This document shows positions 56,710 to 64,000 of a DNA stretch of 64,000 bases, one piece after another (position 1 is the stretch's first letter; each line of letters begins with the position of its first letter). A program made the translations under genes and the position numbers. This DNA is from Siphonobacter sp. SORGH_AS_0500 (GTDB lineage Bacteria; Bacteroidota; Bacteroidia; Cytophagales; Spirosomataceae): assembly GCF_002838835.1 (NCBI RefSeq), contig NZ_NHPP01000020.1:24467-88466 (forward strand), read 5' to 3'. The notes beneath the pieces are model-generated. The model worked only from the letters and a program-made list of their open reading frames with translations. It ran no database searches and was not told the origin of the DNA.

Positions 56710-57638
56710 ATGTATAACATCTATCGCGTGTTCCTATTATCTTTTTTTTGTCTGTTCATTTTAGATACTAGTGCTCAGACTCAAATAAGACATAATTACA
56801 AGATAAAAAGAAAGCGGCATAACAACCTATCAAGGCCTGATCTTCAAATCTATTACATGGACACTAGTGGAACAGTAGTACTCAAAACTGTTCCTCCTTC
56901 AAAAAAACTTTACCTTTTTTTGACTCTGATCATTTAAAGGCTTACAGAATTCGGCAGATCAAAGATACCCTCATTATTGACTTTTGGGGATTTGTAATAA
57001 AGGATAGTAAAAAAGCAAACTTAACTAAAGGAAGCTCCTATTCAGAATTATCAAATTTAAATAATAATAAAAGAAAAAGGGAATCTTATAAAAATAAAGT
57101 CTTAATTTCTGGCGATGACTACACTACAGGGAAAGCAAAATTTTTTATACCATTTAAAAAACAAGAAACTTTATACGATATACGTCAAGTAAAAAAGATT
57201 CCATATGCTGCTTTAGAAGTAGGTGTCACAACAGTTCCCTTTAAATATAGATTTGGCTACAATAAAAATGATAAAAGGATTCCTAACAATGCATCTTCAG
57301 AAATTAATGCTGGAATTTATCTTGGAAGAAAATGGGGTAAAACTAGTTTTTATGGAGATACATCTAAAAAAGATGGAGTCACATTTACACTTGCTGCTTT
57401 AGTTGGCCCAACAGTAATAGAGATTGATTCAACTAATACTTTTGACTCAAAAATCTCATCAAGTAAAGAGCTAGGGTTAACTATGGGCTTTGCAGCCTTG
57501 TTTGCCTATGATGGATTTAGTGCTGGATTACTCTTGGGAATTGATACCCCATTGTCTGGGCAATCTAATAAATGGTACTATGCTAATAAACCTTGGATTG
57601 GATTAGGATTTGGATATAAAATATTTGGAGGTAAGTAA
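56710..57638 (+). pseudogene. Secreted barrel-like protein, frameshifted at T7
   Basis: The first frame stops at 56937; restoring one T in the T7 run at 56915-56921 gives LYLFFDSDHLKAYRIRQ and an open frame to TAA 57636, a 309-residue protein. It has a signal peptide ending TSAQ, a basic region (KIKRKRHN), and a C-terminal half of beta strands (EINAGIYLGRKWGKTSF, GFAALFAYDGFSAGLLLG, PWIGLGFGYKIFGGK). Probably outer membrane. AT-rich, like the neighbouring cargo gene, and unusual in a phage module. Confidence 0.75.
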
Positions 57639-57656
57639 TTGATATCAATTATAAGA

Positions 57657-57688
57657 AACGCTGAAGCAAGTTAGCTTTAGCGTTTTTT
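57657..57688 (+). terminator. Terminator after barrel-like protein
   Basis: AACGCTGAAGC (57657-57667) pairs with GCTTTAGCGTT (57674-57684), followed by T run. It separates the cargo from the tail genes. Confidence 0.75.
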
Positions 57689-57736
57689 CTTTAAGTGGTC
57701 TTTTTGGATTACAATTTATCACAGGAGATTCGTGGC

Positions 57737-58156
57737 ATGAGTCTTCGTCAGGAAGTTGCAGAGTACGTCGAGCAGTGGGCCGCTCGCACGGAAGAATTAC
57801 TCCAGTTGAAACTAAGTAGCTGGAAAGCCCGTCACACTGATGCCTTATACCAGGCCGTTCGCATGCACGTCATCAAGCAGGCGGAAGGCGTGATCGGTGT
57901 TTCCCTCCATTTCCCTATCTACGGGCGTTTCGTCGATATGGGTGTCGGGCGTGGCCGCTCCCAGGCCAGGCTCACCCAGGAGAAATACCGTACCCGTTTT
58001 CAGAAGAAAAAAGAGCGGCATCCCCGCCCCTGGTACAGTCGAACCTACTTTGCCAGGGTTCGCCAGCTTAACGAAGTACTTTCCCTCAAGCTCATTGAAG
58101 AAGCGATCGTTTCTATCGTACACGAGCAGCAAGAAATCATCATTTCCACCCCTTAA
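57737..58156 (+). CDS. HK97 gp10-like tail or head-tail protein
   Basis: 139 residues from ATG 57737 (a GTG 14 codons upstream is weaker; AGGAGA lies 8 bp before the ATG region). GVSLHFPIYGRFVDMGVGRG and the C-terminal helix resemble tail-completion gp10-like proteins. It directly precedes the tape measure gene by 5 bp, which supports a tail role. Confidence 0.7.
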   Translation: MSLRQEVAEYVEQWAARTEELLQLKLSSWKARHTDALYQAVRMHVIKQAEGVIGVSLHFPIYGRFVDMGVGRGRSQARLTQEKYRTRFQKKKERHPRPWYSRTYFARVRQLNEVLSLKLIEEAIVSIVHEQQEIIISTP

Positions 58157-58161
58157 AACTT

Positions 58162-61100
58162 ATGTCAAGAAACGTTCGCACCGACGAAGTGCAGGCCCGG
58201 CTCAGCGTGGATGCCAAGCAGGCTATTAATGAGCTGGGAAAGCTAAAAACGGAGTCACAATCCCTTGTAGTTACCAATAAAGCCCTACAGAAAGAATACG
58301 ACCGCCTGAACAAAAAGCTGGCTACGGCCAACGCGAAAGGCAATGCAGAAAAAGCTAAGCAGCTTTCTGATGCGATGACAGGCCTAACTACGCAAATGAA
58401 GGCTAACTCCCGCAGCATTGATCAAAATGCGGCTAAATACGATGCGATCATTAAGCAGGAGGGCATGGCCGTGCAGACGACCTCGCAACTTCGAAACTAT
58501 CGTTCGATGTTGGCCCGTCAGCTCGATAAAGAATTAATTCCGAATACCAAGGAATATATTGAGACGCTCGAATTACTACATAAAGTCGATGAGCAGTTAG
58601 CCACTCGCAAGCAGAATATGAAGGCTTTACCCAAGCCGGAAACCCTGTTTTCGATGAAGAATATTACCAAGCAAATTCCTTCAGCTATCGCCGGGGGTAT
58701 TGGTGGGGCTTTGGTGGGAGCGGCTTCTCAGATGGCCGGTGATCTGTTTTCGACCATCGATGATAAAATCGAAAAGATCGGTGAGAAATCCGACGCAATC
58801 ACGGCACTGGCTCAGGCCTTTGGCATGACCACGCGGGAAGCCCAGGCCCTGGATCGCCAGGTCGGGGAAATCGATAACCGTTTGGGAGCTAAAACCATGC
58901 GGGAAATTGCTACGGAGGCCGGCAAACTTGATGTACCCATCGACCAGGTGAAAGGCTATACCGAAGCTGTTGGCCAGGCTACACTGGCCATGCAGGATGA
59001 CTTCCCTCAAGGAGCGGCGGTATTGACGGAGGATCTAACCAAAATTAAAGGGTTGTTTTCCGATACCCATGAATTAGAGTATGCTGATTCCGTCTATAAA
59101 ATTGGCTCAGCGATGAAGGTTCTAGCGGATTCGGGGACGGCCACGGCTGACTTTCAGGTAGATTTTCTAAAGCGAATGGGTCAGGTTCCTGAGAAGATCA
59201 GGCCGGGCATTCGGGAGCTGATGGGTATGGCTGCCGTACTGGAAGAATCCGGGATGACTTCCGAGATTGCCGCCTCCGGGATGACGAAGGTTTTAACTGT
59301 CGCGGGTGATAATTCTAAAGGCTTTGCCAAACTATTTGGCATGTCTAAAAAAGCCTTTGAAGAATGGCTAAATACGAAACCGAACGAGTTTCTAATTCAG
59401 TTTGCCGAGCGTATTTCCAACATGAAAGGTACGCAGGCGATTCAAACCCTGAAGAATCTGAAGGTCGAATCCGACGAAGCCTTGAAAGCGATTGGAGCTT
59501 TGGGTGGGGATATCGAAAAGGTGAAAACGAAAGTGGACGCTGGAGCCGCAGCGTTTGATAAAGGGGCTCGACTCACGGAGATTTTCGCTCAGAAAAATGA
59601 CAATCTGGCGGGCCGGGTAGAACGGGCTGGCAATGCTATTTCCAAATGGTTCAATAATTCAATTCTGGGAACTACGCTGGAGAAAATTACGGGTGGTTTT
59701 GCTGATTTAATCTTAAGCATAGATAAAGCTAACCCTAGCATTGAAGGGCTTACTGCTCAGATTAGTGATCAGTCTAAAACGGTTGATCATTTACAGAAAG
59801 ATATTTCTCCCCTACTTTCCAGATACGATCAATTAAAAGCTAAAACTACGCTTACTAAAGATGAGCAGGCAGAATTAAAACGCATCGTTGATCAGGTGGC
59901 TCAGGCTATTCCGGGAGCTAGAACTGAAATTAATCGGTATGGCCAGGCAATGGCTATCAACACGGGTATTGCCCGAAATTTCATTGAGACTCAGGCGAAA
60001 ATTCTCAAAGCTTTAAATGAAGATAAAATAAGGGCTGAGAATAAGAATATACTTGAAACTCGTGCGGATTTTCTGAAAGCAACCAAGGAGATGTACCATA
60101 GAGATGCTAAGGGCAATTTACTGGTTTACGCTACTTCTATGGTTACTGGTATGAATGGAGCTAGAACCCTAATCAGAAAAGCAACAGATGAAGAAGCGGC
60201 ACGAATTACAGCAAAATTTGCTGAAACGCAGGCCGCTTTCGTAAATGCTAAAATTCGGATGGGTGAGCTCGATGGGTCGAATATGCTGGCTTTGGCTAAA
60301 GGAATAAAAGACCCTGAAAAACCTATCATTGATCCCCTTGATCCGGAAAGTTTGAAGGAAAAGAAAGGCAAAACGGAAGCCGAAAAACTAGCGGAAGAAC
60401 GGGTTAAAAATGACTTGGAAAGCCAGCGAAAAGCGACTCAAATGCAGATCGATATGATCCAGCAGGAGTCTGATCGGAAGGCTACTCAATTAATTACGGA
60501 TCATGCCAATGAAGTGACAGATCAGAAAAAGCTTTTGTCAGAAAAAAAACTTTCTCTGGAGGCTTTCAATGACTGGAAAAAAACGGCTGATTTTAAGCTA
60601 CAGCAGGATCTTCTCGATTTAGACGCTCAGGTAAATAAACAAATCGATGACCGGGCGAAGGAAGCGGCCAAACATGCCGCTGAGATGGTTTTGCGAGAAG
60701 CGAAAACTTACGCAGAGACGAAGGTTGAATCGGCAAAAGCCGCCGTCCTGGCTGCTTCTGATGTAGAGCAGAAAGTAGCCGCTGAAGATGCTCTCTACAT
60801 GGCTGAGTTAGGGGTTCTGGAAGCCGAACGGGATCTGGCCTTGGTACGGGCTACGGAAGAAGAAAAGGTACTTATTAAAAAGGATTTTCTAACCAAGCAG
60901 TTAGCCCTTGAAAATAAGTTTTTCGAAGCGGTAGGTAAAGCTCAAAAAGAAGGGGTTAAACGTACCAAGCTAACTAAGCAGGAAGAGCTTCAGGTGCAGG
61001 AAGCCTATACGCAATTAGGTAGCCAGATCGCCGGAGCCTATTTTGATATCTCGGCAGCTTACCGGGAACAGGAAATGAACCAAGTCGAGCGGGATAAGGA

Positions 61101-61815
61101 TCGCAAAACCAAAATTCTCGAAGATCAACTCGCTAGAGGCCTCATTACCCAGGAGCAGTACAATTCCCAGAAAGAATCCATGGATAAAGAGATGGATGAC
61201 AAGCGGAAAGAGCTTCAGCGGAAACAGGCTATTCAGGATAAACTCAATGCTATTTTTCAGGCCACTTTGAATTCCATTCTGGCCGTGTCTAATGCTAATA
61301 AAGTTCCCCCTCCAGTGGGTCCCATTTTGGCTGGCATTGCCGCCGCCACGGGAGCCGTTCAGGTAGCTAAAATCGCGGCCACCCCGATTCCTGAATTTGC
61401 TGGCGGTGGGTATACGGAACTAGAAGCGAAAAAGAATCCTTCAGGCTTTACTCCGATTCGCAAAGGCATGCTTTCCATTACGGGGGAATCAGGAAGAGAA
61501 TACGTCGTTAACAATACCATGCTTAAGAATCCACACGTGCAGGATATGGTCGGGATTATGGAAAGCTACCGCACGCGGGGTATGGCTTCTTCAGGCTACA
61601 CTCCGCAGTGGGTTTCTTCGCCTGCTGGAGCGGGAGCAGCCGTTCCGGTGATCATTAATCAGAAGTCTGAGAGTGATGCGTTGATGCTTCAGGTGCTTTC
61701 TGAACTCCGAGATGAAATCAAAGCCGGCCTGGGCTTTAGCTGGCAGAAGTTTGAAAGGCAAACGGATACCATGGATCAGTTGAAGAATGCTTCAAGAGTC
61801 AGACGCACCTATTAA
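58162..61815 (+). CDS. Phage tail tape measure protein
   Basis: 1217 residues, the usual scale of a siphovirus or tailocin tape measure. An N-terminal coiled coil (1-150), a hydrophobic stretch IAGGIGGALVGAASQMAG (about 178-195), a TP901-like core with MGMAAVLEESGMTSEIAASG and FAKLFGMSKKAFEEWL (about 350-410), long Lys/Glu/Ala coiled coils (700-1040), a second hydrophobic block (about 1055-1080) and a C-terminal region. It sets tail length and helps DNA entry. Confidence 0.93.
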   Translation: MSRNVRTDEVQARLSVDAKQAINELGKLKTESQSLVVTNKALQKEYDRLNKKLATANAKGNAEKAKQLSDAMTGLTTQMKANSRSIDQNAAKYDAIIKQEGMAVQTTSQLRNYRSMLARQLDKELIPNTKEYIETLELLHKVDEQLATRKQNMKALPKPETLFSMKNITKQIPSAIAGGIGGALVGAASQMAGDLFSTIDDKIEKIGEKSDAITALAQAFGMTTREAQALDRQVGEIDNRLGAKTMREIATEAGKLDVPIDQVKGYTEAVGQATLAMQDDFPQGAAVLTEDLTKIKGLFSDTHELEYADSVYKIGSAMKVLADSGTATADFQVDFLKRMGQVPEKIRPGIRELMGMAAVLEESGMTSEIAASGMTKVLTVAGDNSKGFAKLFGMSKKAFEEWLNTKPNEFLIQFAERISNMKGTQAIQTLKNLKVESDEALKAIGALGGDIEKVKTKVDAGAAAFDKGARLTEIFAQKNDNLAGRVERAGNAISKWFNNSILGTTLEKITGGFADLILSIDKANPSIEGLTAQISDQSKTVDHLQKDISPLLSRYDQLKAKTTLTKDEQAELKRIVDQVAQAIPGARTEINRYGQAMAINTGIARNFIETQAKILKALNEDKIRAENKNILETRADFLKATKEMYHRDAKGNLLVYATSMVTGMNGARTLIRKATDEEAARITAKFAETQAAFVNAKIRMGELDGSNMLALAKGIKDPEKPIIDPLDPESLKEKKGKTEAEKLAEERVKNDLESQRKATQMQIDMIQQESDRKATQLITDHANEVTDQKKLLSEKKLSLEAFNDWKKTADFKLQQDLLDLDAQVNKQIDDRAKEAAKHAAEMVLREAKTYAETKVESAKAAVLAASDVEQKVAAEDALYMAELGVLEAERDLALVRATEEEKVLIKKDFLTKQLALENKFFEAVGKAQKEGVKRTKLTKQEELQVQEAYTQLGSQIAGAYFDISAAYREQEMNQVERDKDRKTKILEDQLARGLITQEQYNSQKESMDKEMDDKRKELQRKQAIQDKLNAIFQATLNSILAVSNANKVPPPVGPILAGIAAATGAVQVAKIAATPIPEFAGGGYTELEAKKNPSGFTPIRKGMLSITGESGREYVVNNTMLKNPHVQDMVGIMESYRTRGMASSGYTPQWVSSPAGAGAAVPVIINQKSESDALMLQVLSELRDEIKAGLGFSWQKFERQTDTMDQLKNASRVRRTY

Positions 61816-61820
61816 AAGCA

Positions 61821-61851
61821 AAAGGCCGGAAGTCCCCACTACCCGGCCTTT
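61821..61851 (+). terminator. Hairpin after tape measure gene
   Basis: AAAGGCCGG (61821-61829) pairs with CCGGCCTTT (61843-61851). No long T tract, so attenuator or weak terminator. Confidence 0.5.
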
Positions 61852-61971
61852 CAAGAATAAACCCACTTACCTAACGGTACAATTTTCGGCATTTTTCACC
61901 TAAAATCACCGTTCGGTTTGTCCTTTTTTTACGCCTCAGAAAATGTCAATTTCGTGCATCCCCCAGAACGC

Positions 61972-62481
61972 ATGAAATTATATGTCCCCGCCCGATCGTA
62001 CCTGGTCAAGTTTGCCCAGGTACGGTATGGTTCCTCGGTTGTCGTGAACCGGAACGATTCGTTTTCTCACTTATGCTTGATGTACCTGATTCTAGGGCGA
62101 CACCGCTCTGACTACGCCCGTACGATCGAGAAATCAGATCGGTATAACGATCGTCTCACCCTCGATGTCTCGACGAGATTCTTTCACGATTACGGGGCGT
62201 ATCACATCACGCCTTTCACTACCGTCAACATCAATCAGTTTCTCGACAAAGAATTCAAAGCCGAATTCGTGCTGTTTGTACGCGAGAAACTAGCCCAGGG
62301 CTTCAAGATTGTGCAGGCGATCGACGCTTTCAGGGAGTTTTATAGTCTTTTCGAGGAAGACATCGCCGATGAAACTTTGAAAAAGAATCTCCAACGTCGG
62401 GGAGTCTGGAAGCGTAAAACCAAGCATGTACCAATCAGTCGGGGCGTATTGCAGCAACCACGACAACTTTGCCGGGCTTAG
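61972..62481 (+). CDS. Hypothetical tail-region protein
   Basis: 169 residues from ATG 61972; an alternative TTG at 61918 is weaker. Basic, mixed alpha/beta (LVKFAQVRYGSSVVVNRNDS; FREFYSLFEEDIADETL). No family recognised. Its last 56 bp overlap the next gene in another frame. Confidence 0.65.
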   Translation: MKLYVPARSYLVKFAQVRYGSSVVVNRNDSFSHLCLMYLILGRHRSDYARTIEKSDRYNDRLTLDVSTRFFHDYGAYHITPFTTVNINQFLDKEFKAEFVLFVREKLAQGFKIVQAIDAFREFYSLFEEDIADETLKKNLQRRGVWKRKTKHVPISRGVLQQPRQLCRA

Positions 62482-62977
62482 CTATATAGGTATAGCGAAA
62501 GCTGCTGACGTATCCCTGCCTACGGTTTTACCGGGTCGCTGGAATCCCCTTCCCACTCAGCTCGATGCTCCCTACGGCCTGGTAAAACTTCCGTTCGTTT
62601 CGGATACGGCTAAGCTCGTGTTTGCTCACAAGCGAGCCGAGCAGGGTCGCATCATTGCCCCTGAAATCAATCTTACGCTTACGGGCCAATCCGCCGCTCT
62701 GGATGATTTCCTTTCCGCCTGGATTGGCATTGACCTGTTTGTACTCGTCAAGCTTCAGGCTTCAGGCCATGCCAGGGCTTTTCGCAAAATGCGACTGGAG
62801 GAAGAAAACGACAGCGGCGATGAGCCCGCTCAATTCACCGGCAGCCGCCTGGTGCTTAAACCCCTTTCCGAGCAACTCTATGCCTGGAAAGGAGCGATGC
62901 CTGGTAATATCGACGATACTATTCTTAACCCCCTCGGAAAATCATTCACTTCCGGGTTTTCAGACGGTTTCCAATAA
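62426..62977 (+). CDS. Hypothetical tail-region protein
   Basis: 183 residues, beta-rich (GLVKLPFVSDTAKLVF; PEINLTLTGQSAALDDFLSA). No recognised family; position after the tape measure suggests a distal tail or baseplate part. Shares 1 bp with the next gene (TAATG). Confidence 0.68.
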   Translation: MYQSVGAYCSNHDNFAGLSYIGIAKAADVSLPTVLPGRWNPLPTQLDAPYGLVKLPFVSDTAKLVFAHKRAEQGRIIAPEINLTLTGQSAALDDFLSAWIGIDLFVLVKLQASGHARAFRKMRLEEENDSGDEPAQFTGSRLVLKPLSEQLYAWKGAMPGNIDDTILNPLGKSFTSGFSDGFQ

Positions 62978-63717
62978 TGGCTACTACCCCCTGGGATCAA
63001 CTCAAAGCATGGTTTACCGCTAAGCTTCCAGACAATGATCAGGAGAAGATCACTCCTAAAGACTTAAGAGATGTGCTCGGTGAAGTGATGGATAGCTTCG
63101 AAAAGATGCTCTATTACCTCGTAACTGCTCCAGAGCTCAGAGCCATCACGATTTACGATAAAACAGCTCGAAGTTGGCCCGTGGTTCTGAAAAGTGCCTC
63201 GAATACGATTGGTTTCATGGCTATTACTACGGTCACCAAGCGAACGCTGGTACTCGATAAAACCTTTAAAGTTACTGGAGCTGGAGTAAACCGAAACCTG
63301 ATTATTACTGATCCGTATTTTGATGACTTTGCCCCTGGGGATGAATTAGTATGGGTAGAGAATGTGAAAGGGGGTGAGATTAAGTTTCAGGTCCCCCAAA
63401 TCGGAATTCAGCAGGTAAACGGCGAAGAAAAATATGTCTGGCAATATCCCGACGAACCCGACTCCCTAACGGTGATTGCAGGAGTGAATTTTGACCCCAG
63501 GAAGGTTACCGTGGTCGTTAATGCCAGTAATGGCATTCTCGTCGAACACCCGCTTAATTCTACCAATCTTCGAATCGATGTCCTGACTCCTGAAAACAGA
63601 CCCGTCTCTTTTGTCTCCGCTTTTCCCGTGGATGCTACTCACGTTCGATTAGAAATGCCTGAAGGTGAGATGTTTCCTGTAAAACTTTTAATCTCCGCTT
63701 ATCCCCAATCCCAATAA
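62977..63717 (+). CDS. Hypothetical tail/host-interaction protein
   Basis: 246 residues: N-terminal helical WDQLKAWFTAKLPDNDQEKI, KDLRDVLGEVMDSFEKM, then beta-rich repeats ending in FPVKLLISAYPQSQ. Resembles the N-terminal tail-attachment part of phage distal fibre-like proteins by composition only. Confidence 0.6.
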   Translation: MATTPWDQLKAWFTAKLPDNDQEKITPKDLRDVLGEVMDSFEKMLYYLVTAPELRAITIYDKTARSWPVVLKSASNTIGFMAITTVTKRTLVLDKTFKVTGAGVNRNLIITDPYFDDFAPGDELVWVENVKGGEIKFQVPQIGIQQVNGEEKYVWQYPDEPDSLTVIAGVNFDPRKVTVVVNASNGILVEHPLNSTNLRIDVLTPENRPVSFVSAFPVDATHVRLEMPEGEMFPVKLLISAYPQSQ

Positions 63718-63734
63718 AAACACAACAACAACCC

Positions 63735-64000
63735 ATGAAAAAACTCCTTTTTCTTTTAGTGTTTTGCCTACACTACTGAAAGCACAATACCCTCGAACCA
63801 TCGAGACCACCAGAGACACGACAGAGGGAGCCTCCGTTAAGGGGCGAATGGCCCTTTCCACGCCAGGCCCCTTGTCAGGAGGCTGGGATGGCACATTGGT
63901 CGGAAAAGATGTGAATGGAAAATCTTACATCGCTGCTTCAGCACATTTCGAAAGTTACGCTCAACTCAGAAGTATGGTTGCGTTACGTTCGGGCGTTCGT
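63735..64000 (+). pseudogene. Signal-peptide protein, frameshifted and cut by the window end
   Basis: From ATG 63735 the frame stops after 14 codons, but restoring one T in the T4 run at 63762-63765 gives a complete signal peptide (MKKLLFLLVFFLPTLLKAQ) and an open frame to the last base with GWDGTLVGKDVNGKSYIAAS. The gene continues beyond the window. Gly/Thr-rich mature part, possibly a fibre or surface protein. Confidence 0.65.

Noticed and set aside
62622..63023. Alternative frame inside the tail-region genes
   Set aside because: It overlaps two frames linked by a TAATG junction that fit phage gene packing.

Overview
The window looks like a chromosome segment of a Bacteroidota bacterium of the order Cytophagales (Spirosoma/Siphonobacter/Dyadobacter-like). 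The pointers are the Bacteroidota-typical families (DUF6686, DUF6607, DUF2490, a LytS/LytTR two-component pair, a Pif1-type helicase with HRDC and HTH tail), the -QA/-AQ signal peptide ends, and the gene content. Genus is inference.

Layout. 1-9.3 kb: 3' end of ilvE, an esterase/phytase-like secreted protein, an alpha/beta hydrolase, a lipoprotein, then a tig/clpP/clpX proteostasis block on the minus strand that is interrupted by an acyltransferase and an opposing XRE regulator; tRNA-Leu(TAG) follows. 9.5-25 kb: stringent-response synthetase/hydrolase, a Fur-family regulator and purA on plus; leuS and a Pif1-like helicase on minus; a GATase-like secreted protein; an MBOAT acyltransferase with an SGNH-like partner; DUF1684 and DUF2490 proteins. 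26-41.7 kb: lipoprotein hydrolase, two-component pair, Lrp regulator divergent from a PLP trans-sulfuration enzyme, a run of small genes (truncated SDR, two degenerate HMA-like proteins, DUF6686, membrane protein, DUF6607), SDR plus flavin reductase, an S10 peptidase and a double-frameshifted glycosidase-like gene. Intergenic spaces at 13.8-14.4, 35.4-36.0 and 37.4-37.6 kb are packed with small palindromes and shared dispersed repeats.

42.3-48.5 kb: after tRNA-Thr(TGT) comes an AT-rich accessory islet on the minus strand: surface/lipoproteins, a protein with a HEPN-type RNase motif, and a frameshifted ABC-type ATPase fused to a TOPRIM/DUF4435-like domain that resembles OLD or PARIS anti-phage effectors. 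48.6 kb to the end: a prophage-like element with a CI-type repressor, a three-site operator, small early genes, a large primase-helicase (frameshifted), then a tail module (gp10-like protein, 1217-aa tape measure, distal tail proteins). No integrase, terminase, portal or capsid is visible in the window.

At least six long genes are broken by single-base shifts, almost all in A or T runs. The consistent pattern suggests sequence indel error, or phase-variable or decaying genes, rather than six independent losses. I report those loci as interrupted genes and give the joined reading.
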